Shown here in pieces: positions 18,129 to 26,982 of a stretch of DNA of 64,000 nucleotides. The translations under genes were made by a program, and so were the position numbers. Position 1 is the first letter of the stretch. Every line of letters starts with the position of its first letter. The notes below the pieces were generated by a model, which saw nothing but the letters and a program-made list of their open reading frames with translations, was not told where the DNA came from and made no database searches. The stretch is from Halorientalis pallida (GTDB lineage Archaea > Halobacteriota > Halobacteria > Halobacteriales > Haloarculaceae). The stretch is taken from contig NZ_RDFA01000002.1 of NCBI RefSeq assembly GCF_004118325.1, positions 1-64,000 on the forward strand. Reading direction: 5' to 3'.

Positions 18129-21100
18129 GACCCGTCACCTCCGTCGAATCGCTCCGCGCCGTCGGACTCGCCACCGTCGGATCGGGGCTCCGAGGCGGGC
18201 GACAGTTCCCGCCGGGCGTCGTCCACGTCGTCGACGTACTCGGCGGGGTCGCGCCGACCGTACTCCACGTCCCGGATCGCGTCCCGGAGCGTCCGAACGG
18301 CGGTCCGGGGGAAGCCGGCGTCGACACCTTTCCGGGCGAGTTCGCCGGGCGTCTTCGTCCGGTGATCGGCGACGGGCACCTGCGCGCGGAACTCCCGCCA
18401 GGCGCGCCGAACCCGTTCACGGGCCGCCGGCGCGTCCGCCGTCGCCCCCGTGGTCGTCGCCGTCGCCCCGTCGGGTTCCGTCGTCGCGTCACCCCCGGGC
18501 AGTGAGTCGCGAACACCGGCCAACAGCCCCCGGAGCGCGGCCAGCAATCGCGCGAGGAGTGGCCGCGGTCCCGGAAGGCGGCCGAGGTCGAGCCGGCGGG
18601 CGCGGACGGCGGCCGCGAGGTCGCGCGCCAGCGCCGCCAGCGCGTCGCGGACACGGCGCAGGAACGCGGGGAGCGCGGCGAGCAGTGCCTCGCCGCGGAC
18701 GGCGAGCGCGACCAGCACCGAGACGAACGCGCCCGACAGCCAGTGGAGCGCGACCCGGAGTTGTTCGCGCAACGACCGGCCGGCGTCGAGCGCGCGCCGG
18801 CGGAGCAGGTAGGCACCGGACAGAACCGCGAGCGCGAGGAGCGCGACGAGACCGGCCGTCAGGAACCGCATCCGTACGGGCCGGGTCTCGGTGAGGCCGG
18901 CTGGCGTCTCGGCGGTCACCGTGGCCCCAGTCGAAAGCGGGAGCGAGAGGCTGGCCGTCCCGTCCTCGCCGGTCTCGACGGTCGAATCGCCGACGCCGAC
19001 CGTCGCGCCCGGGACCGGGTCGCCCCCGTCGGTGACGGTGACGGTGACCGACAGGCCCGGCAGGGCAAAGCCCGACACGGCGACGCTGAGGTTGGCGAGT
19101 TCGAGCGACCGGTTGCCCGCGGCCTCGCCCCGTTCGACCCGAACCGAGGCGTGCTCGCTCACCGGGAGCGACACGTCGAGGCGGCCGTCGGCGTCGGTCC
19201 GGCCGGCGTCCGTTCCGTTGACCGAGACGTTGGCGCCGGGGACCGGCCGACCGGCGATGGTCGCGTTGACCGTCACCGGCTCGCCGGGGCCGGGCTCGCC
19301 CTCGACCCCCACGCGGACGTCCGTGGGCACGTCGAACGACCGAGTGGTGTTGCTCTCGTTGCCCGCGACGCGCTGGAAGGGCGTTCCCGTCGGGTTCGCG
19401 AGGGCGAGGGCGGCGCTCCCCGCTGGCGCGGCCGTCTCGTTTGGGACCGTGACCGTCACGTCGAGCGTCGCCGAGAACGGGATCGTTCCGGTGACAAGCC
19501 CCGACGCGTTGGTGGTGCCGATCCGGCGGCCGTCGAACGCGACCACCGCGCCGGCCAGCGGCGTCCCGTCGCGCTCGACGCGGACGGCGACGGACTGACC
19601 GGGAACGGGGTCGGACACGAGCGACACCTGCACGCTGGCGTCGCCGTCCACGTCGAAGGTCTCGCCCGGGCTCCCCGACTCGGTGTGGTTGTACGTCTGG
19701 GCGAACTCGGTGGCGTTCGCGTCGGTCCCGTTGCTACCGTCACCGGTCCCGGACTGGCCGTCGGGCGGCGACTGGCCGCCGGGTGACCCCCCGCCCTCGT
19801 TCGGGCGGACGGGGTTGGCGCCGTCCTCGCGGCTGGCGGATTCGAGGAAGCGGCGGGCGGCAGCTTCGGCGTTGCCGTTCTCGGCGGCGCGCTGGTAGGC
19901 GCGGAACTCGCTGGCCAGCCGGCTCCGGCCCGGCGTGGGGTCGAAGCGCACCCAGCCAGTGTCGGGGACGTACACCTCGACCCAGGCGTGGGCGTTCATC
20001 GCGCGCACGAGGTAGGTCCCGTTGGCGCGCGGTTCGCCCGTCGAGTAGCCGACGACGTAGCGCGCCGGGATGTCCTGAGTGCGCAGCATGACCGCCATCG
20101 TGCTGGCGAAGTACTCGCAGTAACCCCGCTCCATCTCGAAGACGAACTGGTCGGCCACGTTCCCGCCCTCGTGGCTTGCGTTCAGGGAGTACTCCTTGTT
20201 CGCCTCGAGCCAGCGCTCGATGGCGACGGCCGCGCGGTAGGGTGTCTCCGTGTCGGCCGTCAGGTCGTCGGTGAACGACCGGAGGCGGTCGGGCGTCGAG
20301 TCCGGGAGCACGGTGTACCGCTCCGCGAGGCCGTCGGGGTAGTCCGTCCCGGCGGCCCGGAGTCGGTCGGGGTCACTGGGCGGTGCCGCGCTGGTCACCG
20401 TGTAGGTGGTGTTCGCCGGAAGCCGGTCGCCGCGGTACTGCAGGCCGCCCTGGTCGGTCAGCCGGACGCTCTCGGTGCGCGGGCCGTCCACGTCGACCGG
20501 TTTCCAGGCCGCGGGCAACGCGGAGGCGGGCTGGAGCAGCCGGTACTCCTGGGTGATCGTCCGCCGGTCCTCGGCGGCGACACCGGGGTTCCGGGGCCAG
20601 TAGGCGCGGTTCGCCTGTCCCTGGCCGCTCCAGCCCGTCCCGGTGTAGCGTTCGTAGGCCCCGGTCCGCCAGTAGGTCGCAGCGGAACTCCGGACGAGGA
20701 AGTGGGGTTCGGCGGACTGGTTCCGGAGGCTGGCCGACAGCGGCGAACCCTGGGAGCCGACGCCGGTCCGCTGGCCGGGGTCGAGCGCGCCGAAGCCGCT
20801 CCCGCCGCTCGTGCTGGGGCTCCGTCTACCGGTCCCAGCCCCGGGCGTCCCACCGGTTCCCGAGAGCGAGCCCATCAGGCCGTCGACCAGCGAGGCCTGT
20901 CCGCCGGCACCACCGCCCGGGGACCCGCCGGCTCGACCGGCGAGGACGTCGCCGAGCGCGCCACTCCCGTCGGTCGATCCCGCCTCGCCGGAGGCGTTGC
21001 CGGGCAGGAGCGACCGCCCGGGCGCGTCGGCCCCCACCGCCGGCAAGACGAGTGCGACCAGAACGAACCCGGCGATGGCAAGGAGGGCGACCACCGTGCG

Positions 21101-21139
21101 TGCCCGCTCGCGTGAAGCCGTCTCCGCGTCGGATGCCAT
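18125..21139 (-). CDS. Transglutaminase-like surface protein with DUF4129 C-terminus
   Basis: A 1004-residue membrane protein and first gene of the operon. Residues 17-37 form an N-terminal transmembrane segment. The transglutaminase-like core carries Cys341 (RGYCEYFAS), His384 (NAHAWVEVY) and Asp400 (VRFDPTPG), a complete triad. It is followed by a Gly/Ser linker, then three related beta domains with the pattern VPGANVSVNGTDAGRTDADG (about 540-750). A transmembrane helix (LTAGLVALLALAVLSGAYLL) and a cytoplasmic DUF4129-type region (ELARKGVDAGFPRTAVRTL) end it. The triad-bearing part is predicted outside the cell; the reaction (cross-linking or proteolysis) cannot be decided. Confidence 0.88.
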   Translation of the reverse strand: MASDAETASRERARTVVALLAIAGFVLVALVLPAVGADAPGRSLLPGNASGEAGSTDGSGALGDVLAGRAGGSPGGGAGGQASLVDGLMGSLSGTGGTPGAGTGRRSPSTSGGSGFGALDPGQRTGVGSQGSPLSASLRNQSAEPHFLVRSSAATYWRTGAYERYTGTGWSGQGQANRAYWPRNPGVAAEDRRTITQEYRLLQPASALPAAWKPVDVDGPRTESVRLTDQGGLQYRGDRLPANTTYTVTSAAPPSDPDRLRAAGTDYPDGLAERYTVLPDSTPDRLRSFTDDLTADTETPYRAAVAIERWLEANKEYSLNASHEGGNVADQFVFEMERGYCEYFASTMAVMLRTQDIPARYVVGYSTGEPRANGTYLVRAMNAHAWVEVYVPDTGWVRFDPTPGRSRLASEFRAYQRAAENGNAEAAARRFLESASREDGANPVRPNEGGGSPGGQSPPDGQSGTGDGSNGTDANATEFAQTYNHTESGSPGETFDVDGDASVQVSLVSDPVPGQSVAVRVERDGTPLAGAVVAFDGRRIGTTNASGLVTGTIPFSATLDVTVTVPNETAAPAGSAALALANPTGTPFQRVAGNESNTTRSFDVPTDVRVGVEGEPGPGEPVTVNATIAGRPVPGANVSVNGTDAGRTDADGRLDVSLPVSEHASVRVERGEAAGNRSLELANLSVAVSGFALPGLSVTVTVTDGGDPVPGATVGVGDSTVETGEDGTASLSLPLSTGATVTAETPAGLTETRPVRMRFLTAGLVALLALAVLSGAYLLRRRALDAGRSLREQLRVALHWLSGAFVSVLVALAVRGEALLAALPAFLRRVRDALAALARDLAAAVRARRLDLGRLPGPRPLLARLLAALRGLLAGVRDSLPGGDATTEPDGATATTTGATADAPAARERVRRAWREFRAQVPVADHRTKTPGELARKGVDAGFPRTAVRTLRDAIRDVEYGRRDPAEYVDDVDDARRELSPASEPRSDGGESDGAERFDGGDGS

Positions 21140-21265
21140 AGTGAATATCGTCGCCGGCGGGCCACCCCCGCGTGCCCCGCGAGCCGCCCGCCGGTACGCT
21201 CTACCTGACCCAGCGTCAGGAGGGGGTTAAACATTCGGTACGAATTATCAGTTCCGATTAGGGGG

Positions 21266-22366
21266 TTAGAGCGCCCCGAGAAGCCGATCCACGTCGGCGG
21301 CCGTATTGAACACGTGGATCGACGCCCGGACGGTCCCGTCGGGTAGCGACCGGATAACGACCCCCTCGTCGCCGAGCCGCTCGACCAGCGCCTCGGGGTC
21401 GTCGGCGCGGAAGGTGACGAGCCCGGACTCGTACTCGCGTGGTGAGAGGAGCCGGTCGCCCAGCCCCTCCTTGAGCCGGTCGGTGAGTCGTTCGATCCGG
21501 GCCTGCACGGTGTCCAGCCCGACGGCCCGGATCCGGTCGATGGCCGTCCCCAGCGCGACGTGGGGCGCGGGCGAGACGGTGCCGATCTCCAGTTTCTGTG
21601 CGCCTTCGGACAGTTCACAGCCGGGCGCGCTCGGGTCGTCGACGCTCCGGTAGCTGGCCCGCCGGGGCTCCAGTGCCGCGGCGAAGTCGGAGTCGACGTG
21701 CAGGAAGCCCGCGCCCCAGAGCCCGAGCACCCACTTGTGGCCGGCACCCGCCACGGCGTCGGCCCCCCACTCGGCGACGTCGACCGGGTGCTGGCCGGGC
21801 GACTGGACCGCGTCGACGACCACCCGCGTCCCGGCGTCGTGGGCCACGTCGACGATCTCCGAAACTGGCAGACGGGTCCCGTAGTTCCACGAGAGCGAAC
21901 TCACACAGAGCAGACTCGCGTCCGAGACCGCGTCCTTCACGGCGTCCATGTCGATGCGACCGGCCTCGGTTTCGAGGACCTGGGTGTCGAGGCCGTGCAC
22001 GTCGGCGGCCCGCTCCCACGGCAGGATGCCCGCTGGATGTTCGAGATCGGTGTAGACGACCGTCTCGCCGGGTTCGAAGTCGACGGCGGCGGCGACCCGG
22101 GAGAGCCCGTCGGCCGTACTGTTGGTCAGCGCGAGGTCGTCGGTGTCTGCGCCGACGAACTCGGCGACGTGCTCGCGAGCGGCCCCGATCTCGTGGTAGG
22201 CCATCCCGTAGGGTTCGCCGGCGGCGTGGGCCTCGTACTCGTGGCGCTCCAGAAAGTCGGTCGCGGCCTCGACCACCGGGCGCGGGCTGGGACCGCTCGC
22301 GCCGGTGTTCAGGTAGACGGTGTCGTCGACGGCGGGAATCTCGTCGCGGAGGTCCTCGGGGTCCAT
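21266..22366 (-). CDS. Class V aminotransferase-fold PLP enzyme
   Basis: A 366-residue protein of the cysteine desulfurase/isopenicillin epimerase-like group. The start NTGASGPSPRPV is the phosphate-binding N-terminal strand. The PLP-stabilising Asp is in VVVDAVQSPGQHPVD and Lys211 (GAGHKWVLG) is the Schiff-base lysine. The catalytic Cys loop of true cysteine desulfurases is not visible, so another C-S or C-N lyase/transaminase reaction is possible. It is monocistronic. Confidence 0.85.
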   Translation of the reverse strand: MDPEDLRDEIPAVDDTVYLNTGASGPSPRPVVEAATDFLERHEYEAHAAGEPYGMAYHEIGAAREHVAEFVGADTDDLALTNSTADGLSRVAAAVDFEPGETVVYTDLEHPAGILPWERAADVHGLDTQVLETEAGRIDMDAVKDAVSDASLLCVSSLSWNYGTRLPVSEIVDVAHDAGTRVVVDAVQSPGQHPVDVAEWGADAVAGAGHKWVLGLWGAGFLHVDSDFAAALEPRRASYRSVDDPSAPGCELSEGAQKLEIGTVSPAPHVALGTAIDRIRAVGLDTVQARIERLTDRLKEGLGDRLLSPREYESGLVTFRADDPEALVERLGDEGVVIRSLPDGTVRASIHVFNTAADVDRLLGAL

Positions 22367-22420
22367 GGCGGCCGTTGGACTGCCAGCGGTTTGAATCCTC
22401 AGATGGCGGTCGACAGCCGG

Positions 22421-23398
22421 TCAGGACTCGACCACGGTGTTTTCCAGTGTGCCCAGGCCCTCGATGGAGATGGCGACGGTGTCGCCGTCGTCGAGGAACT
22501 TCCCGAGTTCGAGGCCGCAGCCGGTGCCGACGGTGCCACTGCCCAGCACGTCGCCCGGGTACAGAGTCTCGGCCTCGGCGGTGTGCGCGAGGATCTCGCC
22601 CCAGGAGTGCTCCATGTCGCCGACGGTGCCCTCCGACCAGACCTCGCTCTCGCCGTCCGCATCGGTGACCTCGACCGCAAAGTCGGCGTTCGGGAGATCC
22701 ACTTCGTCGGGGGTCACCAGGGAGGGACCGAAGGCGTTGGCGAAGTCCTTCCCGCGGGCGGGGCCCAACTGGGCGTCCATCTCCTCGCCCTGCTCGTCGC
22801 GGGCAGAGAAGTCGTTGAACAGGGTGTAGCCGGCGATGTACGCCTCGGCCTCGTCGGCGTCGATACCGGTGCCGCGCTCGCCGATCACCGCCCCGATCTC
22901 CAGTTCCAGATCCCAGAGGTTCGAGTAGGGCGGCCACTCCACCACGTCGCCGTCGCCGACGACCTGATCGGCGTTGCCCTTGTAGCACACGGGCCTGTCG
23001 TACCACACGTCGGGAACGTCGCCCATCGTGTTCGCGACGTGTTCCTCGAAGGCCATGTAGTCCCGCAGGGAGTTGGGCCGCGGGACCGGGGCCAGCAGGT
23101 CGACTTCGGCGGGGTCGTACCGGAGACGCGCGCCGCCGGGACCCGTCTCGGCGTCGGCGTCGGGCACCCACTCCAGCACTTGCTGGGCGGCGTCGAAGGC
23201 ACGCTGGCCGCGACGGAGGAAAGAGATCATGTCCGCCGGTGCGATAGTCTCGGCGAGGTCGGCGGGCGCGGCCTCGCCGTCCATCGCGAGGACGTACGCG
23301 TAGCCGGCGGTCACGTCGAGCAGGTCCCCTTCGTGTTCGACACCGACCCGTCGGGCGGGCCCGACGGGCGTCTCGACCGCGAAACTGGCGAGTCGCAT
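22421..23398 (-). CDS. Fumarylacetoacetate hydrolase family protein
   Basis: A 325-residue protein with an N-terminal domain and the FAH core (ELEIGAVIGERGTGIDADEA, metal ligands in LELEIG, and GYTLFNDFSARDEQ). LGSGTVGTGCGLELG is the conserved C-terminal loop. Family members cleave C-C bonds in aromatic catabolism (fumarylacetoacetate, 2-oxo-hept-3-ene-1,7-dioate, acylpyruvate). The neighbours do not define the substrate. Confidence 0.9.
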   Translation of the reverse strand: MRLASFAVETPVGPARRVGVEHEGDLLDVTAGYAYVLAMDGEAAPADLAETIAPADMISFLRRGQRAFDAAQQVLEWVPDADAETGPGGARLRYDPAEVDLLAPVPRPNSLRDYMAFEEHVANTMGDVPDVWYDRPVCYKGNADQVVGDGDVVEWPPYSNLWDLELEIGAVIGERGTGIDADEAEAYIAGYTLFNDFSARDEQGEEMDAQLGPARGKDFANAFGPSLVTPDEVDLPNADFAVEVTDADGESEVWSEGTVGDMEHSWGEILAHTAEAETLYPGDVLGSGTVGTGCGLELGKFLDDGDTVAISIEGLGTLENTVVES

Positions 23399-23440
23399 AC
23401 TCGCATCCGGGGGACGGAGAGCAGGTATAGCTTTGGCCTC

Positions 23441-23788
23441 TCAGAGGAGGCCCGCGACCACCGATCCCAGCGCGACCGCACCCAGCGCCCCGGTCAGATT
23501 CAGCACCGCCGTCGCCACGGCCCGCCGTCGCTCGCCGGTCTCGTACAGCCGCACCGTCTCGAAGGCGAACGTCGAGAACGTGGTGAACGCGCCACAGAAG
23601 CCCGTCCCGAACAGCAGGAGCAGGGAGTCCGCGACCGGCACGGCGACCAGCAGCCCCAGCACGAAACTCCCGCAGACGTTCACGGCGAGCGTGTCGGCCG
23701 TTCGGATGTCGATGCGCTCGCCCAGCAGATGTCGCGAGAGCGCCCCGAGGACGCCGCCGACGCCGACGAGCAACGCGGGACTGACCAT
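23441..23788 (-). CDS. crcB: Fluoride channel CrcB/Fluc, second subunit
   Basis: A 115-residue four-helix membrane protein. It has the pore motifs NVCGSFVLG and GFCGAFTTFSTFAFE. The ATG at 23788 overlaps the stop of the upstream crcB (TGATG), fixing the start; the longer frame back to 24265 is only read-through over the first crcB. Two tandem, diverged Fluc genes normally make a heterodimeric fluoride exporter. Confidence 0.92.
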   Translation of the reverse strand: MVSPALLVGVGGVLGALSRHLLGERIDIRTADTLAVNVCGSFVLGLLVAVPVADSLLLLFGTGFCGAFTTFSTFAFETVRLYETGERRRAVATAVLNLTGALGAVALGSVVAGLL

Positions 23789-24192
23789 CAGGAGATCACC
23801 CGGGCGACGAAGCGCCCGGCGAGGACGGCCGCGAACCCGAGGGCGTAGTTGGCCGCGACGTTCGCGACCAGCAGTTGCGGGTCGAGACCGGCGGTCTCGA
23901 CGGCGAACGTGCTGTAGGTCGTGAACGAGGAGAGAAAGCCTGTGCCCAGCACCAGGCGCGTCTCGGGACTCAGCGCGTCGGCGAGGTGGGCCTCGTACAG
24001 CAGGACGCCGAGCGCGAAACTCCCGGCGACGTTGGCGGCCAGTGTGCCCCACGGCAGCGGCGTCGCCGGGAGCGCGAGCGCCACAGCGTGGCGGAGGACG
24101 GCCCCGACGAACCCACCGACGGCGATCAGAACGAGGGGTTCGAGGCGGACGAGGGCGTGTGTCGACCCGTCGGCAGCCGTCCCGTCGCTCAT
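23788..24192 (-). CDS. crcB: Fluoride channel CrcB/Fluc, first subunit
   Basis: A 134-residue four-helix membrane protein with NVAGSFALG and GFLSSFTTYSTFAVE. It has a 17-residue soluble N-terminal extension. It is paired with the overlapping crcB downstream. I did not recognise a fluoride riboswitch in the 120 bases upstream. Confidence 0.92.
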   Translation of the reverse strand: MSDGTAADGSTHALVRLEPLVLIAVGGFVGAVLRHAVALALPATPLPWGTLAANVAGSFALGVLLYEAHLADALSPETRLVLGTGFLSSFTTYSTFAVETAGLDPQLLVANVAANYALGFAAVLAGRFVARVIS

Positions 24193-24315
24193 TCGTCCGG
24201 AGCGAGTCCCAGCGGCTACTCGGCGCTTTCGGTTCGATCCCGGATCGGCCCGCTCCCGTTCGCACGTAAGCCCTCGTCCGAGCCCTTATTACGGAGGGCC
24301 GGACCAGCCCGGTCC

Positions 24316-24774
24316 ATGTTCGAGCGTTTCAGCGCCGACGAACGGGCGATCGAAGGACTGCCGGTGCGGCTCGTCATCGCTCTCGTAGTGGGGATCGCGA
24401 GTCTCAGCGTCATGATGAACACCTTGGGCGGCCTCACCGCGCTGGGAGTGACAGAACTCGACGTGAAACCACAGCCGGAGGTGGTAGCCGAGGGCAGCAA
24501 CGAAATTACGGTCACCGTCGTCACGCCGAAAGGCGAGCCGGTGGCCAACGCGACCGTCGTCGCGAAGGACGGCACCGCCACGCTGTCGAAGATTCGGCCG
24601 GCGAAGACCGGCACGAACGGGAAGGCGACGCTCCAGCTCGCGCCGAGTCTCGGCCCGAATCAGGAGGAGGGGACCATCACGCTGGACGTGAAACCGCCCG
24701 CAGGCGGCGGGTACACCGACGATCGGGAGAACACGAAACTGTTGGTGGTCTCGGGGAGCGGTCAGTCCTCGTAG
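24316..24774 (+). CDS. Membrane-anchored Ig-like/carboxypeptidase-regulatory domain protein
   Basis: A 152-residue protein. A transmembrane segment VIALVVGIASLSVMMNTLGG (about residues 19-38) follows a short cytoplasmic N-terminus, MFERFSADERAIEGLPVRL. This resembles haloarchaeal pilin-like class III signals but lacks a clear cleavage site. The C-terminal domain carries GEPVANATVVAKDGTATLSK, a carboxypeptidase-regulatory/Big-like fold. It overlaps the convergent methyltransferase gene by 13 bases. Function unknown; surface exposure is likely. Confidence 0.75.
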   Translation: MFERFSADERAIEGLPVRLVIALVVGIASLSVMMNTLGGLTALGVTELDVKPQPEVVAEGSNEITVTVVTPKGEPVANATVVAKDGTATLSKIRPAKTGTNGKATLQLAPSLGPNQEEGTITLDVKPPAGGGYTDDRENTKLLVVSGSGQSS

Positions 24775-25526
24775 GACCGGCCGGCGTCGGCGGCCTCGTC
24801 CCAGTCGATCCAGGACTGCTCCCAGCCGCGGCGACGGCGGGCGTCCCGGCGTTCGTACTCGCGGTCTTCACGACGCATCCGGTTGCGCTCGGGCGTGTCG
24901 GCCTGCTCGCCCTCGACGAGCATGGGGCTGAAGGCGACGCCACCGAGCCGGTCCGTGACCTCGCCGTCCTCGACGACGGCGAGGCTCTGTTCGTGGGCCC
25001 CCAGCGGCATGACCAGGCGGCCGTCGTCGGCCAGCTGGTCGACCAGCGCCCGGGGCGGCGAGACGGCGGCGGCTTCCAGCAGGATGCAGTCGTAGGGTGC
25101 GTACTCGGGGAGGCCGTCGGCGCCGTCCCGACAGTCCACGAGGACGCCGCCGTAGCCGGCCCTGGCGAGGTTCTCGCGGGCGTCGTAGACGACCCGGCGG
25201 GTGATGTCGATGGCCTGCACGTTTCGATCGCCGACGATTTCGGCGATCACGGCGGCCGTGTAGCCGACGCCCGCGCCGACGACCAGCACGGAGTCGTCGG
25301 GGTCGGGCGAGAGCGCTTCGAGCAGGCGCGCGGCGGTGCTGGGGGCGAGCACGCGGGTGCCGAACCGCTCGAAGGGGCGGTCGGCGTAGGCACCGCGTTC
25401 GTCGGCGACGAACTCGTGGCGGGGCACCTCCCGCATGGCGACGCTGATCGCGTCGCTGTGGACACAGCCTTTGCTCTCGTGTTCGAGGCTGTCGACCATG
25501 TCGTCGCGCAGTACCGCGGGTTCCAT
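24762..25526 (-). CDS. Divergent protein-L-isoaspartate O-methyltransferase-like protein
   Basis: A 254-residue SAM-dependent methyltransferase of the PCMT family. Motif I is VLVVGAGVGYTAAVIAEIVG. The TISAPHM-type active-site segment of true PCMTs reads RVLAPSTAARLL, so the catalytic Ser position is altered, and the GDG-GW motif is RDGADG. A charged C-terminal tail rich in Arg (RREDREYERRDARRRRG) is added. It lies beside a canonical paralog, so it probably has another substrate or role. Confidence 0.8.
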   Translation of the reverse strand: MEPAVLRDDMVDSLEHESKGCVHSDAISVAMREVPRHEFVADERGAYADRPFERFGTRVLAPSTAARLLEALSPDPDDSVLVVGAGVGYTAAVIAEIVGDRNVQAIDITRRVVYDARENLARAGYGGVLVDCRDGADGLPEYAPYDCILLEAAAVSPPRALVDQLADDGRLVMPLGAHEQSLAVVEDGEVTDRLGGVAFSPMLVEGEQADTPERNRMRREDREYERRDARRRRGWEQSWIDWDEAADAGRSYED

Positions 25527-25604
25527 TGTCGCAAGATTCGCGTGGAGGCTCTTGAATGGCCCGCCTGTCGACGGGGCGGTACGTCACTCACCCGACGGAT
25601 CGGC

Positions 25605-26228
25605 CTACTGCATCTCGACGAACCGCACGCCGCCGTGATCCTCGCGGTCCAGAGACCCGTCCTCGCGCTTGCGGGCGCGGACGAGCGTCTGTCGGGCCGT
25701 ACCCAGCGGCGCGAGCAGGACGCCACCCGGCCGCACTTGCTCGACGACGGCCCGGGGAAACTCCGGCGCGGCACAGGTGAGATACGCCCGGTCGTAGGGC
25801 GCGTGGTCGGGCCAGCCCCGCTCCCCGTCGCCGGCCCGGACCGAGATGTCGCCGTACCCCAGTCGGTCGAGTCGATCGCGGGCCTGTTCGGCCAGCGAGT
25901 CGTGGTACTCGACGGAGAAGACGTGGTCGGGGCCGACGATCTCGGCGGTGACGGCGGCGTGGTAGCCACAGCCGGTGCCGACCTCCAGCACGTCGGTCCC
26001 GGGAGCGAGGTCCAGCAGGTCCGTCATGATCGCGACCATGTGGGGCGCGCTGATCGTCTGACCGTCACCGATGAGGAGGGGCGTGTCGGCGTACGCCGAC
26101 TCGCGTTTGTGTTCTGGGACGAACGCGTGGCGCGGGACGGCACGGAGGGCGGCGAGCGTGGCCGGGTCGTCGACACGCTCGGATTCGAGCGCGTCGACCA
26201 TCGCCTCGCGTCGGGCCGCCCAGTCCAT
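25605..26228 (-). CDS. pcm: Protein-L-isoaspartate O-methyltransferase
   Basis: A 207-residue PCMT that methylates L-isoaspartyl residues for repair of aged proteins. All hallmarks are present: DGQTISAPHMVAIM (active-site Ser), VLEVGTGCGYHAAVTAE (motif I) and GDGERGWPDHAPYD. One base separates it from the upstream zinc-finger gene, so the two are co-transcribed; the divergent paralog follows 78 bases downstream. Confidence 0.93.
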   Translation of the reverse strand: MDWAARREAMVDALESERVDDPATLAALRAVPRHAFVPEHKRESAYADTPLLIGDGQTISAPHMVAIMTDLLDLAPGTDVLEVGTGCGYHAAVTAEIVGPDHVFSVEYHDSLAEQARDRLDRLGYGDISVRAGDGERGWPDHAPYDRAYLTCAAPEFPRAVVEQVRPGGVLLAPLGTARQTLVRARKREDGSLDREDHGGVRFVEMQ

Positions 26229-26229
26229 G

Positions 26230-26883
26230 CTACCAGGCCGACCAGGCGGTCGACGTCTCGTCGCGGACGTACAGCCGTTTCACGTCCTTGGCGGCGACGG
26301 TGTCGCCCTCGTAATCGACCTTGTCGAACTCGTAGCCTTCAGCGTCGTCGCGGATGTGAATGCCTTCGACGGTGAACTCCAAGTCCCCGAGTTCCTCGGT
26401 CTCGCCGACGACGAAGTCGTGGTCGCCGGGCACCTGTACCTTGGTGGACTCGGTGGCCTCGCGACGGCCGTCTTTGGGGTGTTTGGTCACGTTGACGGAG
26501 ACGTTGCCCACGGCGCGGGTCCAGACGGTGTCCACGTCGGTCACGGGGGCGGACTCGACGCGGCCGTCGTCCAGTTCCAGGCTCGTGATCCGGACGGTCA
26601 TCACCGCGGCGTCGGTCTCGGCGACGAACTCCTCGCCGGTCGACAGCTCCGCGTCGGCAGGCGCTTCGATCTGTGCCGAGAAGGACTCCCCGTCCTGGGA
26701 GATCACTACGTCGAGTTGTGCGGTCTCGTCCTCGGGCAGGCGCTCCTTGTGGACGTGTTCGCACTCGGTACACCGCAGCGTCGCGTCGCCGCCCCCCGTC
26801 GTCAGGACCTCGTGAATCGTCTCGAACTCGGGCGAACAGGACGGACAGGCGATGGCGACCCTGTCCCCGGCTTCCGTACTCAT
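26230..26883 (-). CDS. HVO_0476-family zinc-finger protein
   Basis: A 217-residue protein. The N-terminal zinc ribbon uses CPSC and CTEC (residues about 13-16 and 38-41). The rest is a beta-rich domain with DFVVGETEELGDLEFTVEG. The family is widespread in Halobacteria and often sits next to pcm, as here; its function is unknown. Confidence 0.88.
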   Translation of the reverse strand: MSTEAGDRVAIACPSCSPEFETIHEVLTTGGGDATLRCTECEHVHKERLPEDETAQLDVVISQDGESFSAQIEAPADAELSTGEEFVAETDAAVMTVRITSLELDDGRVESAPVTDVDTVWTRAVGNVSVNVTKHPKDGRREATESTKVQVPGDHDFVVGETEELGDLEFTVEGIHIRDDAEGYEFDKVDYEGDTVAAKDVKRLYVRDETSTAWSAW

Positions 26884-26982
26884 ACGCCGTGCTACTCGGT
26901 GCGTGCATAAAAGGTCGCTGACCGGCGGTTCGGGCCGACGGAGGCGAAACGTTGAGCAGGCTGGCGGCGGACCGACTCACCG

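Noticed and set aside
21560-23848. 762-codon plus-strand open frame
   Set aside because: Crosses three real minus-strand genes (PLP enzyme, FAH, crcB) and has no coherent domain.
23399-24315. Fluoride riboswitch upstream of crcB
   Set aside because: I could not find the conserved pseudoknot sequence in the short gap ahead of the first crcB.
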